DNA of 11,986 nucleotides, taken from positions 1 through 11,986 of the forward strand of contig DATLAJ010000133.1 in assembly GCA_035527515.1 (NCBI GenBank). The letters run 5' to 3'. Below, piece after piece: positions 1 through 6,389 of the stretch (its first letter is position 1; each line of letters opens with the position of its first letter). The position numbers and the translations under genes are program-made. Below the pieces are notes generated by a model, which worked only from the letters and a program-made list of their open reading frames with translations, had not been told where the DNA came from and searched no databases. The DNA is from a bacterium. GTDB lineage: Bacteria; B130-G9.

Positions 1-17
1 TGGCCCCCTTTCAGGGG
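1..17. repeat. Truncated GC hairpin, edge of a composite palindromic repeat
   Basis: The window opens inside a palindrome: CCCCT (5-9), loop TTC (10-12), AGGGG (13-17). The first 20 bases resemble the outer hairpin of the composite repeats at 5996-6213 (read on the minus strand) and 4240-4284, so this is probably the outer end of another copy whose GTAG part lies left of the window. The rest of the gap, to about 140, shows no structure I can name. Confidence 0.5.
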
Positions 18-144
18 ACTTCTGCCCCTCCGACCTGAAGTCAATCCCACTCTCCACTCGCTAGAAACTAACCCGAACAGTCCACAACCCGGCGAATCAA
101 GACCTAAAAATGCGAAAACTCCTGGAGCGGGACTTGTTTGCGAT

Positions 145-176
145 TTGACTTTTGTGGGGGTTGTCTGTTATATGAT
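145..176 (+). promoter_or_regulatory. Candidate sigma70-type promoter for the carbamoyltransferase gene
   Basis: TTGACT (145-150) matches five of six bases of the -35 consensus. Possible -10 boxes are TATATG (169-174, 18-nt spacer) and TATGAT (171-176, closer to consensus but with a long 20-nt spacer). Transcription would start near 182, giving a leader of roughly 55 nt before the ATG at 239. This rests on sequence match only. Confidence 0.4.
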
Positions 177-238
177 TACAAGGGTACTTACCCAGTCCAC
201 GGTCTAGTCTAACGAGTTTGCATAAAGAGGCTTTGAGA

Positions 239-1942
239 ATGACTTACATTTTGGGGATTAACGAGCTGTATCACGACATATCGGCCGCTCTGATCAAGGA
301 CGGCGAGATAGTGGGCGTGATGGAGGAGGAGAGGCTCAACCGCCTGAAGCACACGCCGGGCCTTTGCTGGGGCGGCAAGGGGCCTGAGATGTCGATTCAG
401 TGGCTGTTCGACGAGTTCGGCGTCAGGGATTCTGACATCGAGGCGGTTGCGGTTTCATACCACATGAACTCCTACCTGGCGATCAAAACGATCGTTGACG
501 CGGTGGTGAGCAACCTGAGGCGAATGACGATAAAGAACATCATAAAACAGCGGATTGGGTCGGACGATCCTGCTGCGAAGGTGGTCTATGGCAACATCGT
601 GGGCTATTTCTACAACCGGAAGAGGTTTTTGTCGCGGTTGAGGCGTCGGTTCAAGCGGGTGTTCGAGCTGAAACATCACCTGTGCCACGCTGCGAGCGCG
701 TTTCGGATGTCGGGGTTTGAGAAGGCGAACATACTCGTGATTGACGGGCTTGGTGAGGACCACTCCACGTCGCTTTACATCGGCGATGGGAACAGGATTT
801 CGGAGCCGGTCCGCCAATACAGCCAATATCAATCGCTTGGGATGCTCTACAAGACGATTACGTTTCTGCTAGGCTTCGGCTACTTTGGCGACGGGAAGTT
901 GATGGGTCTTTCTTCCTACGGCGAGTTTGACCCCAAGTATGAGAATATCCTGGAAGTCTCGCGCCACGACTACCACGTCAACCTGGAGCAGATTCGCAAG
1001 GTCGGGCCTTATGCGAGGCGCTATCAGATGGGCGACCCCATCCTTCAGGAGCATAAGAACATCGCGAAGACTGTGCAGACGCAGCTAGAGCGCGCGGCGG
1101 TCCAGCTGGCCGAGTATCTATACAAGCTGACTGGGTATCGGAAGCTGTGCATCGCGGGCGGTGTGGGGCTCAACTGCAACACAAACGGGAAGCTCCTGGA
1201 GCAGGAGTTCGTCGACGAGTTATTCGTTCAGCCGGGAGCGATGGACATGGGCACTGCGATTGGCGGGGCGCTCGAGGCCTACGCGATGTTGGGGAACGAG
1301 TCAAAGACCAGGCTCAGGACGGTCGCGTATGGGCCTGAGTATTCGGACGAGCAGCTCGAGGCGGCGCTCAAGCGAGCGGGGCTTTCCTACTACAAGTCCA
1401 GCGATGCGCCAAAAGAGGCGGCTCAGATGGTTGCGGACAACAAGATCGTCGGCTGGTTTCAGGGCCGGATGGAGTTTGGCCCTCGGGCGTTGGGCTACCG
1501 GACAATCATGGGCAATCCGTGCAGCGCCGAGATGAAGGATTTGGTCAATAAGGTCAAGGACCGTGAGCTTTGGCGGCCGCTCGCGCCCTCAGTGCTTTAC
1601 GAGGACGTCGGTGATTGGTTCGAGAACGCTGCCGACAGCGAGTTCATGACGCTGAACTTCAAGTACAAGAACGGCATGGGCGACAAGGTCCCCTCGGTCA
1701 AACACGTCGATAACACGGCCCGCATCCAGACTGTCCACGAGGACGAGAACCCCAGATACTATCGCTGCATAAGCGAGTTCAAGAAACTGACTGGTTCGTC
1801 AATGGTCATGAACACATCGTTCAACAGGCGCATCGAGCCGATAGTCTGCTCGATAGACCACGCCATCGAGACTTTCTTGAAGACGCCGATTGCCTACCTC
1901 GTGGCCGGCGATTTCATCGCGCGCAAAAACGGTAAGAACTGA
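239..1942 (+). CDS. Carbamoyltransferase, NodU/CmcH family (O-carbamoylation of a glycan or metabolite)
   Basis: This 567-residue protein should transfer a carbamoyl group from carbamoyl phosphate, through carbamoyl-adenylate, to a hydroxyl group, typically on a sugar. Both family domains are visible. The N-terminal Kae1-like ATPase-type domain has HHLCHAAS (residues 146-153; His146 and His150 fit the HxxxH metal site), GGVGLNCN (from about 307) and AMDMGTAIGGA (Asp336 a likely ligand). The C-terminal domain has GRMEFGPRALGYRT (409-422) and MNTSFN (524-529). The length is normal for the family. I chose ATG 239 because AAAGAGG lies at 224-230 with an 8-nt gap and MTYILGINELYHD is the usual family N-terminus; an in-frame TTG at 218 would add seven residues. 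It converges on glgA across 59 bases with no clear terminator. Members act on Nod factors, antibiotics and surface polysaccharides. The substrate cannot be read here, because no glycan cluster is visible. Confidence 0.93.
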   Translation: MTYILGINELYHDISAALIKDGEIVGVMEEERLNRLKHTPGLCWGGKGPEMSIQWLFDEFGVRDSDIEAVAVSYHMNSYLAIKTIVDAVVSNLRRMTIKNIIKQRIGSDDPAAKVVYGNIVGYFYNRKRFLSRLRRRFKRVFELKHHLCHAASAFRMSGFEKANILVIDGLGEDHSTSLYIGDGNRISEPVRQYSQYQSLGMLYKTITFLLGFGYFGDGKLMGLSSYGEFDPKYENILEVSRHDYHVNLEQIRKVGPYARRYQMGDPILQEHKNIAKTVQTQLERAAVQLAEYLYKLTGYRKLCIAGGVGLNCNTNGKLLEQEFVDELFVQPGAMDMGTAIGGALEAYAMLGNESKTRLRTVAYGPEYSDEQLEAALKRAGLSYYKSSDAPKEAAQMVADNKIVGWFQGRMEFGPRALGYRTIMGNPCSAEMKDLVNKVKDRELWRPLAPSVLYEDVGDWFENAADSEFMTLNFKYKNGMGDKVPSVKHVDNTARIQTVHEDENPRYYRCISEFKKLTGSSMVMNTSFNRRIEPIVCSIDHAIETFLKTPIAYLVAGDFIARKNGKN

Positions 1943-2001
1943 CTAGAGCAGTGGGTATCTGTAACCTGCCCCCTCACCTCCTCCGCGAGTTTCGATAACT
2001 G

Positions 2002-3453
2002 CTATTCTCCCAGTAGTTTATGATATAGGTCAATGTATTGACCGCTCGCTCGCTCCCAGGAGCTGTCGTAGGCCATCGCGCTGGCGGCTATTCTGCGCCA
2101 CAGTGATTGGTCCCTGTAAAGGTTCAAGGCACGCTTCACAGTCTCTATCAGTGCACCGGCCGAATACTCCGTGAACAACAGGCCGTTGCCGGTCATTTCC
2201 CTCGGGTCAAACTCGGTAACGGTATCCGCAAGGCCGCCGGTCCGACGGACAATGGGGACGCTTCCGTAGCGCATTGCGATCAGCTGGCCAAGCCCGCACG
2301 GCTCGTAGCGCGAGGGCATCAGGAACATGTCAGACCCGGCGTAGATGCGCCTCGCCATAGCACTGTCAAATGTGATGTTGATGCCGACCTTCCCGACGAG
2401 TTTCTCCTTGAACCGCTCAAAAATGCGGTGATACTCTTCGTCGCCCGCGCCCAGAATGACGAAGTTGACGCCGAGGTCCATCAGCTCCTGAAAGGCCTGG
2501 GAGAGGAGGTCCAGGCCCTTCTGAGCAGCAAGCCTTGTGACCATACCAACGAGCGGCACGGCCTTGGAATAGGCGATATCGTTCTCCTCAGCCAGCGCCC
2601 TCTTGCATTCCTTCTTCGGACCGATGTCTGATGCGCTGAAATGTGCTGGGATGGCCTCGTCCGTCGCGGGGTCCCACTTCTCAGTGTCGATGCCGTTGGG
2701 TATCCCAAACAGAATGTCGCGCCTTGAGCCGAGAATTGTCTCGAGGCCGTAGCCGAACTCTGCCGTCTGAATCTCCTCGCTGTACTTGCGGCTTACGGTG
2801 CTCACCGCATCGCTGAAGACGATGCCGCCCTTGATGAAGCTGACCTTCTCCCAGAACTCGAGGCCCCCAACAACGAAATACTTCCAGCCCAGGCCCAGCT
2901 TCGGCAGCTCCTCGCGATCAAATAAGCCCTGATACGCGATGTTGTGAATGGTGAAGAGCGTCTTAGTGTGCGACAGGAAACCTCCTCCCTTCGCAGCCTC
3001 CTCCTTCAGGTATATTGGCACAAGCCCTGTCTGCCAATCGTTGCAGTGCAGTATATCCGCCTCAAACCCTATCGCTCGGAGTATCTCTGGGACCGACTTA
3101 GCGAAGAGGCCAAACCGAAGCGAGTTGTCGGGATAGTCGCCTTCTGGCGTTCCGTAGAGACACTCACGGTCGAAGTACTCCGGCGCGTCAATGAAATAGG
3201 TCTTGACGCCGGCAATGGCGTCGCTGGCGAAGAGCTTATGGTTGCTGGTTTCGCCCGCCATCTCCACCGCTATCTCAAGACCCGTGTCCTGAAGCCCAAA
3301 CTTGGCCGCATCGATCGTGCCGTATTTGGGCATGATAACGATGATCTCCTGGCCCCGGCGAGCAAGATATTTCGGCAAGGCCCCAGCCACATCAGCCAAG
3401 CCCCCGGTCTTCGCGAAAGGAAACACCTCCGATGCAATCAGGGCAATCTTCAC
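2002..3453 (-). CDS. glgA: Glycogen synthase, ADP-glucose:(1->4)-alpha-D-glucan 4-alpha-glucosyltransferase (GT5)
   Basis: This 483-residue cytoplasmic enzyme extends alpha-1,4-glucan chains using ADP-glucose. It is full length for bacterial GlgA and has a GT-B fold. The N-terminal half has the ADP-glucose-binding KTGGLAD signature (Lys15), HCNDWQT (136-142), TIHNIAYQG (168-176) and PNGID (252-256). The C-terminal half has VTRLAAQKG (305-313) with the conserved Arg/Lys pair, SRYEPCGLGQ (381-390) carrying the catalytic-region Glu384, and a second TGGL (405-408). The start is GTG at 3453; AGAAAGGA (3460-3467, minus strand) gives a 6-nt spacing. The small membrane-protein gene upstream ends only 15 nt before this start, so the two are probably cotranscribed. 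No other glycogen genes (glgB, glgC, glgP) are in the window. All the expected motifs are present, so an active enzyme is likely. Confidence 0.97.
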   Translation of the reverse strand: MKIALIASEVFPFAKTGGLADVAGALPKYLARRGQEIIVIMPKYGTIDAAKFGLQDTGLEIAVEMAGETSNHKLFASDAIAGVKTYFIDAPEYFDRECLYGTPEGDYPDNSLRFGLFAKSVPEILRAIGFEADILHCNDWQTGLVPIYLKEEAAKGGGFLSHTKTLFTIHNIAYQGLFDREELPKLGLGWKYFVVGGLEFWEKVSFIKGGIVFSDAVSTVSRKYSEEIQTAEFGYGLETILGSRRDILFGIPNGIDTEKWDPATDEAIPAHFSASDIGPKKECKRALAEENDIAYSKAVPLVGMVTRLAAQKGLDLLSQAFQELMDLGVNFVILGAGDEEYHRIFERFKEKLVGKVGINITFDSAMARRIYAGSDMFLMPSRYEPCGLGQLIAMRYGSVPIVRRTGGLADTVTEFDPREMTGNGLLFTEYSAGALIETVKRALNLYRDQSLWRRIAASAMAYDSSWERASGQYIDLYHKLLGE

Positions 3454-3468
3454 TTCTCGTCCTTTCTC

Positions 3469-3675
3469 TCAGTACTCAACTGAGACGTACATAATGTAAT
3501 CTATCAGCGAAACGCTCTTGCCAATCCTATCGCCCACGGCAACTCGCCTTGGCCGCTGTGATGGCAGTCGTGCATGAACATCGGCCAAGTCGTTAGCTAG
3601 TCCCAGCGCCGTCATAGCGATGCACAGAGAAGCCGCGAACAGTGCAAGATAAGTGCCTAACTGATTTGAGGACAT
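3469..3675 (-). CDS. Small single-span membrane protein upstream of glgA, function unknown
   Basis: This 68-residue protein has one hydrophobic segment at about residues 7-27 (GTYLALFAASLCIAMTALGL), then a polar stretch with basic residues around 38-44 and a hydrophobic, aromatic C-terminus ending VSVEY. It may be a membrane-anchored peptide or an exported protein with an uncleaved signal. A very good Shine-Dalgarno, GGAGGA (3681-3686, minus strand), sits 5 nt before the ATG. That is the main reason to accept so short a gene. It lies 26 nt downstream of the 3702-4019 gene and 15 nt upstream of glgA, which fits a three-gene operon. I recognise no family. It could couple to glycogen synthesis or simply be a lineage-specific gene. 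Confidence 0.62.
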   Translation of the reverse strand: MSSNQLGTYLALFAASLCIAMTALGLANDLADVHARLPSQRPRRVAVGDRIGKSVSLIDYIMYVSVEY

Positions 3676-3701
3676 CTCACTCCTCCACAGCTTGATTTGA
3701 C

Positions 3702-4019
3702 CTAATACGCCACGACCCCAGACGATCCCATTGTGGCCATCCTCAATCTATACTCCTTCTCGCGACTAAACTTCAAGCCGTTCTTATCAACCCCAATAAT
3801 CACATTTATAGTGATTGACCTCGTGTAGATCATTGGTATTGCGTTTGTGATCGGCGATTGTTCCGACAACAAGCCGCCTATCAGCTCGGCAGGTTGGCTG
3901 ATTCTCGATTGTGCCGGCCAGCTAGGCAATATGATTATCGCGGCCGCCAGGGTCAGGAGTTTTCCCAATTTTGAGCGGGGGCTCGTCGGTTTATAGGCTA
4001 TATGTGCCTGATTCTGCAT
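3702..4019 (-). CDS. Small putatively exported protein, function unknown, first gene of the glgA operon
   Basis: This is about 105 residues if it starts at ATG 4019. After a basic N-terminus (SPRSKLGK) comes a hydrophobic stretch LLTLAAAIIILPSWPAQS, which looks like a secretion signal with possible cleavage near AQS. The remainder is a mixed strand-like sequence containing ITINVIIGVDKNG. The start is uncertain. No convincing ribosome binding site precedes ATG 4019, and a TTG about 17 codons in (within SKLGKLL) would give a more classical signal peptide. The frame stays open upstream to 4253, but that extension runs through the palindromic repeats, so I exclude it. It precedes the 68-residue membrane-protein gene by 26 nt on the same strand. 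I recognise no family. It may be a genuine lineage-specific gene. Confidence 0.5.
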   Translation of the reverse strand: MQNQAHIAYKPTSPRSKLGKLLTLAAAIIILPSWPAQSRISQPAELIGGLLSEQSPITNAIPMIYTRSITINVIIGVDKNGLKFSREKEYRLRMATMGSSGVVAY

Positions 4020-4062
4020 GGTTCCAGATGAAATTGGCCCTGACCGGATGCCGTGCCTGGGG

Positions 4063-4124
4063 GTGCCCAGAATCACTCCAAGGCAGAATGGGGAAACTCC
4101 TCGCTTCCGATAATCAGACCGGAG
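4063..4124 (+). repeat. Dispersed ~62-bp repeat, copy A
   Basis: This stretch aligns with 6251-6314 over its whole length. Shared blocks include GTGCCC, GAA/TCACTCCA, AATGGGG, GGAAACTCCTC and a closing GACCGGAGC/GACCGAGC, with a few substitutions and 1-nt gaps. It encodes nothing recognisable. It lies about 40 nt from the palindromic array at 4166-4287; copy B lies about 40 nt from the array at 5996-6213, so the two element types travel together. The copies are in the same orientation and flank methyltransferase M1. Confidence 0.65.
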
Positions 4125-4165
4125 CGGGGAACGTCGCGGCGGCCTCGCGGATGGAGGGCAGAAGC

Positions 4166-4287
4166 TCCTGCCCGAAGGGCAGACCATGGGTAGCCGCAGG
4201 CGTAGCCTGACGGTGCGAATAACGCCACAATCCCCCTCCCCGTTGCGTTGCACGCACGGCTACCCACGGTACCCCCTGTCGGGGATT
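4166..4287. repeat. REPIN-like inverted pair of composite palindromes (array A)
   Basis: Two composite units face each other. Left unit: hairpin CTGCCC-GAA-GGGCAG (4168-4182), 7-nt spacer, GTAG (4190-4193), bulged hairpin CCGCAGGC-GTA-GCCTGACGG (4194-4213). Right unit, mirrored: bulged hairpin (4240-4259), CTAC (4260-4263), 8-nt spacer, hairpin CCCC-TGTC-GGGG (4273-4284). The inner 13-nt arms, 4184-4196 and 4257-4269, are inverted repeats with one mismatch. GTAG beside a hairpin, arranged in inverted pairs, is the hallmark of REP/REPIN elements moved by RAYT transposases. Assigning these to that class is inference, since no RAYT gene is in the window. The array lies upstream of the glgA operon and of M1. 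Confidence 0.65.
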
Positions 4288-4373
4288 ACAACCTGCACCC
4301 CTCGTTCGCACCCGTTAACTGAAAGAAGCAGCAACTCGGCTTTCAACATGAACTCCCCTGCCTATGTGCCAGC

Positions 4374-4397
4374 CAACTTCAGAACTCAACTTCAGAA
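4374..4397 (+). repeat. Short tandem repeat upstream of M1
   Basis: The 11-mer CAACTTCAGAA occurs at 4374-4384 and again at 4387-4397, a 13-nt period. It lies about 165 nt before the M1 start and just upstream of a candidate promoter, so it could be a protein-binding site, or chance. The rest of 4288-4561 contains nothing else I can name except that candidate promoter and the M1 ribosome binding site. Confidence 0.35.
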
Positions 4398-4432
4398 ACG
4401 ATCAATCTGATTATTGGGGTCGCCAGAGCTGC

Positions 4433-4461
4433 TTGCCGGCATCCGGGCAAAATGGTATTTT
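4433..4461 (+). promoter_or_regulatory. Weak candidate promoter for M1
   Basis: TTGCCG (4433-4438) and TATTTT (4456-4461) are separated by 17 nt, with four of six matches to each consensus box. The leader to ATG 4562 would be about 95 nt. A better -35 match, TTGACT (4476-4481), has no -10 box at a workable distance. Confidence 0.28.
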
Positions 4462-4561
4462 GAATGTGCTTGCTCTTGACTTCTCGCAGAGCAGTAAACT
4501 TGTCTTGCGAAAGACTCCGTAAAAGAGCACTCAGCGAGCTTCTGGAGGCGTTGGAGAGAAC

Positions 4562-5914
4562 ATGACGCAGGCAAGCCTGTTTAGACATCAGGAAATCGCC
4601 GAACCCAGCATAACCTCGGTGGAGCCGCTGCCGTTCAACGGGCACAGGGAAACCTCCCTCGACTTCCGCGGCATCCGCGCCTCGAGCGGTGTCCACGGGA
4701 TTCATCCCTATCCAGCCATGCTGCACTTCCTGGTTGTCAGGAGGCTAATCGAGGACTACTCGCACGAGGGTGCGACCGTCATGGACCCGTTCATGGGATC
4801 GGGCGTAACAGCGGTGGAGTGCCTCATACGAGGCAGGAACTACGCCGGCTTTGACATCAACCCGCTTGCGGTCCTGATATCGAAAGTCCGGACGACGGCA
4901 ATACCTAACGTTCGGCTCCAGAAGGTCCTCTCAGAGATAGCACAGAGATATAAAGATGCGGACGCCCCCCCGGTCTTTTTTCACAACATCCAGTATTGGT
5001 TCCACGATGACGTTATCCAGAAGCTGTCGGCCCTTAGAGAATCTATGGCTCAGGTTGACGACGAGGACATGCGATTGTTCTTTGATGTGGCCTTCTCTGA
5101 GACAGTCAGGAGGGTCTCAAGAACGCGATACAACGAGTTCAAGCTGCTCCGAAGAAAGAATGACGTGCACAACGCGAGCGTTATGAAGACCTTTCACGAC
5201 GTGTCGCTCAGGAACATGGCGATGCTGGCCGAGTTCTATCGAAGCAATCCGCCGACAACGGCGGAGATGTGTCTGGAGGAGAGAGATATCGTTGGCGGCA
5301 TCCCGATAGGCGATGGCACGGTTGACCTCGTCGTAACCTCTCCACCCTACGGCGATTCAAGGACAACGGTTGCCTACGGCCAGTTCTCGCGGCTGTCGCT
5401 GAGGTGGCTGGGGCGCGAGGAGAGAGTTGATAGTGCCTCGCTGGGCAGCAAGGCTCGGATTATCACACAAGACCTGCCGTCAGAGGTGCTGAACGATTTC
5501 GTTGCGAGGATTGCCGGGAGGGACGACAAACGAGCGAAAGAGGTCTTCTCGTTCTACTTTGACTTGTACCAAGCGGTTAGAATCATCGCCAGAAAGGTGA
5601 AACCCGGCGGCCATGTGTGCATCGTCGTCGGGAACCGGCGTGTGAAGGGCATCCAGCTGCCGACGGACAAGATATGCGCAGACTTCTTCGAGAGCGAGAG
5701 CTTCGCACACATCAAGACAGCTGTTCGGGCGATCTCTAACAAGCGGATGCCCGGAGAAAACTCACCGTCCAACGTGGCAGGGCAAAAAGACGTAACAATG
5801 CAATATGAGTATGTCGTGATACTCCGAAGATGCCCGTCTCAGCCTCGGCGGCAGCCAGCAAAGCCGGCCCCTACGTTGTCAACTTATGGGAGTTTCCCCC
5901 AAATGGGTAGCTGA
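4562..5914 (+). CDS. DNA methyltransferase M1, probable N4-cytosine type, X-I-IV motif order
   Basis: This 450-residue SAM-dependent DNA methylase has a motif X-like HPYPAMLHF (48-56), the SAM-binding motif I DPFMGSGVT (75-83) with FDINPLAV (97-104) following, and the catalytic motif IV TSPPYG (259-264). KVKPGGHVCIVVGN (345-358) lies near the C-terminal end of the fold. An SPPY-type motif IV is usual for N4-cytosine enzymes, though adenine enzymes can also carry it. Motif I precedes IV by about 175 residues, which may hold the target recognition region; this is the reverse of the order in M2 and M3. The start is ATG 4562 with GGAG at 4553-4556. The last 25 or so residues (after YVVILRR) are low complexity and coincide with repeat-like DNA. 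No endonuclease gene is adjacent, so it may be solitary. It is flanked on both sides by repeat arrays. Confidence 0.88.
   Translation: MTQASLFRHQEIAEPSITSVEPLPFNGHRETSLDFRGIRASSGVHGIHPYPAMLHFLVVRRLIEDYSHEGATVMDPFMGSGVTAVECLIRGRNYAGFDINPLAVLISKVRTTAIPNVRLQKVLSEIAQRYKDADAPPVFFHNIQYWFHDDVIQKLSALRESMAQVDDEDMRLFFDVAFSETVRRVSRTRYNEFKLLRRKNDVHNASVMKTFHDVSLRNMAMLAEFYRSNPPTTAEMCLEERDIVGGIPIGDGTVDLVVTSPPYGDSRTTVAYGQFSRLSLRWLGREERVDSASLGSKARIITQDLPSEVLNDFVARIAGRDDKRAKEVFSFYFDLYQAVRIIARKVKPGGHVCIVVGNRRVKGIQLPTDKICADFFESESFAHIKTAVRAISNKRMPGENSPSNVAGQKDVTMQYEYVVILRRCPSQPRRQPAKPAPTLSTYGSFPQMGS
5889..5901 (-). repeat. Inverted fragment of the 62-bp repeat at the end of M1
   Basis: GGAGTTTCCCCCA here is the exact reverse complement of 6277-6289 in repeat copy B. 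Thirteen bases alone could be chance, but the position next to the other repeats and within the odd C-terminal tail of M1 favours a relic of the same element. Confidence 0.35.
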
Positions 5915-5995
5915 TTTGTTCGGGTTGTTGGCTCCGTGGGTTGGTTTTGGTCAACAAGAAAGTGGAATTAACATTGACGTGATGCTGCGTTTCAG

Positions 5996-6213
5996 TTCCC
6001 CGATAGGGGGGCCACAATGGTAGCCGTAGTGCAACCTACGGGACCCGTTCACGTCGGTATCCTCGCGACTCCGGAAGGGATCGAACAGCCCCTCCACAAG
6101 GCTACGTTCAGCCACATCAGGGCTGATGATGTTTCTTTCTGCCCTCGGTCCGTAGGCTGGGCCTTCGGCCGGCGCCTACGGCTATCCACGTGCATCCCTT
6201 TCAGGGATGCGGG
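5996..6213. repeat. REPIN-like composite palindromes (array B)
   Basis: The layout matches array A with a longer centre. Left unit: hairpin CCCC-GATA-GGGG (5998-6009), spacer, GTAG (6020-6023), hairpin CCGTAG-TGCAAC-CTACGG (6024-6041). Right unit, mirrored: long hairpin with CCGTAGGC/GCCTACGG arms and a nested GGCC-TTC-GGCC (6150-6181), CTAT (6182-6185, where array A has CTAC), 6-nt spacer, hairpin GCATCCCT-TTC-AGGGATGC (6192-6210). The minus strand of the left unit aligns with 4257-4287 of array A. The intervening 6042-6149 shows no gene. The array fills most of the gap between M1 and the aminotransferase. Confidence 0.62.
6148..6177 (+). repeat. 30-nt exact direct repeat, copy 1
   Basis: These 30 bases are identical to 11957-11986, the last 30 bases of the window. 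They form most of the large REP-like hairpin of array B (arms CCGTAGGC and GCCTACGG; inner stem GGCC with a TTC loop). The identity may extend beyond the window's right edge. Confidence 0.85.
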
Positions 6214-6250
6214 GATTCGCAGCCGGTGTCAGGCCACCGAAACGAACGCG

Positions 6251-6314
6251 GTGCCCTGAACCACTCCAGAACACAATGGGGGAAACTCCTCTCGCAGAAT
6301 CGGATTGACCGAGC
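6251..6314 (+). repeat. Dispersed ~62-bp repeat, copy B
   Basis: This is the partner of 4063-4124, in the same orientation and imperfectly conserved (shared GTGCCC, CACTCCA, GGGGAAACTCCTC and a closing GACC-GAGC block). Its right end contains the TTGACC (6305-6310) that serves as the candidate -35 box of the aminotransferase promoter, so the element may influence transcription of that gene. Confidence 0.65.
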
Positions 6315-6333
6315 CAAGTTAGGCGGTTAGGAT
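6305..6333 (+). promoter_or_regulatory. Candidate sigma70-type promoter for the aminotransferase operon
   Basis: TTGACC (6305-6310, five of six) and TAGGAT (6328-6333, four of six) are spaced by exactly 17 nt. The predicted transcription start near 6340 gives a leader of about 50 nt to GTG 6390. The -35 box lies inside repeat copy B. Confidence 0.45.
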
Positions 6334-6389
6334 TTGGCTGCTTTCTCGCTGAATCAATAGTAATGACTATCTTAGCATTGGAGGAAAAA

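Noticed and set aside
218-238. TTG start for the carbamoyltransferase
   Set aside because: ATG 239 has AAAGAGG at a good distance, and the family N-terminus begins at MTYILGI.
455-832. Minus-strand open frame inside the carbamoyltransferase gene
   Set aside because: It lies entirely inside a full-length gene whose motifs are intact; a typical shadow frame.
1943-2001. Bidirectional terminator between the convergent carbamoyltransferase and glgA genes
   Set aside because: The only complementarity I see is a 6-bp AGCAGT/ACTGCT pair some 45 nt apart, too weak to call.
4020-4253. Upstream extension of the 3702-4019 gene to a start at 4253
   Set aside because: The added 78 codons lie in repeat copy A and the REPIN-like array, and give Arg/Pro/Ser-rich sequence before an internal signal peptide.
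4379-4726. Minus-strand open frame over the 5' end of M1
   Set aside because: It is a shadow of the well supported M1 coding sequence and has no domain or ribosome binding site.
6017-6259. 80-codon plus-strand open frame between M1 and the aminotransferase
   Set aside because: It runs through the palindromic array and the start of repeat copy B, has no ribosome binding site, and its translation follows the hairpins rather than any protein-like pattern.
4063-6314. CRISPR array
   Set aside because: The repeats are few, diverged, irregularly spaced and in mixed orientation, with no cas genes.
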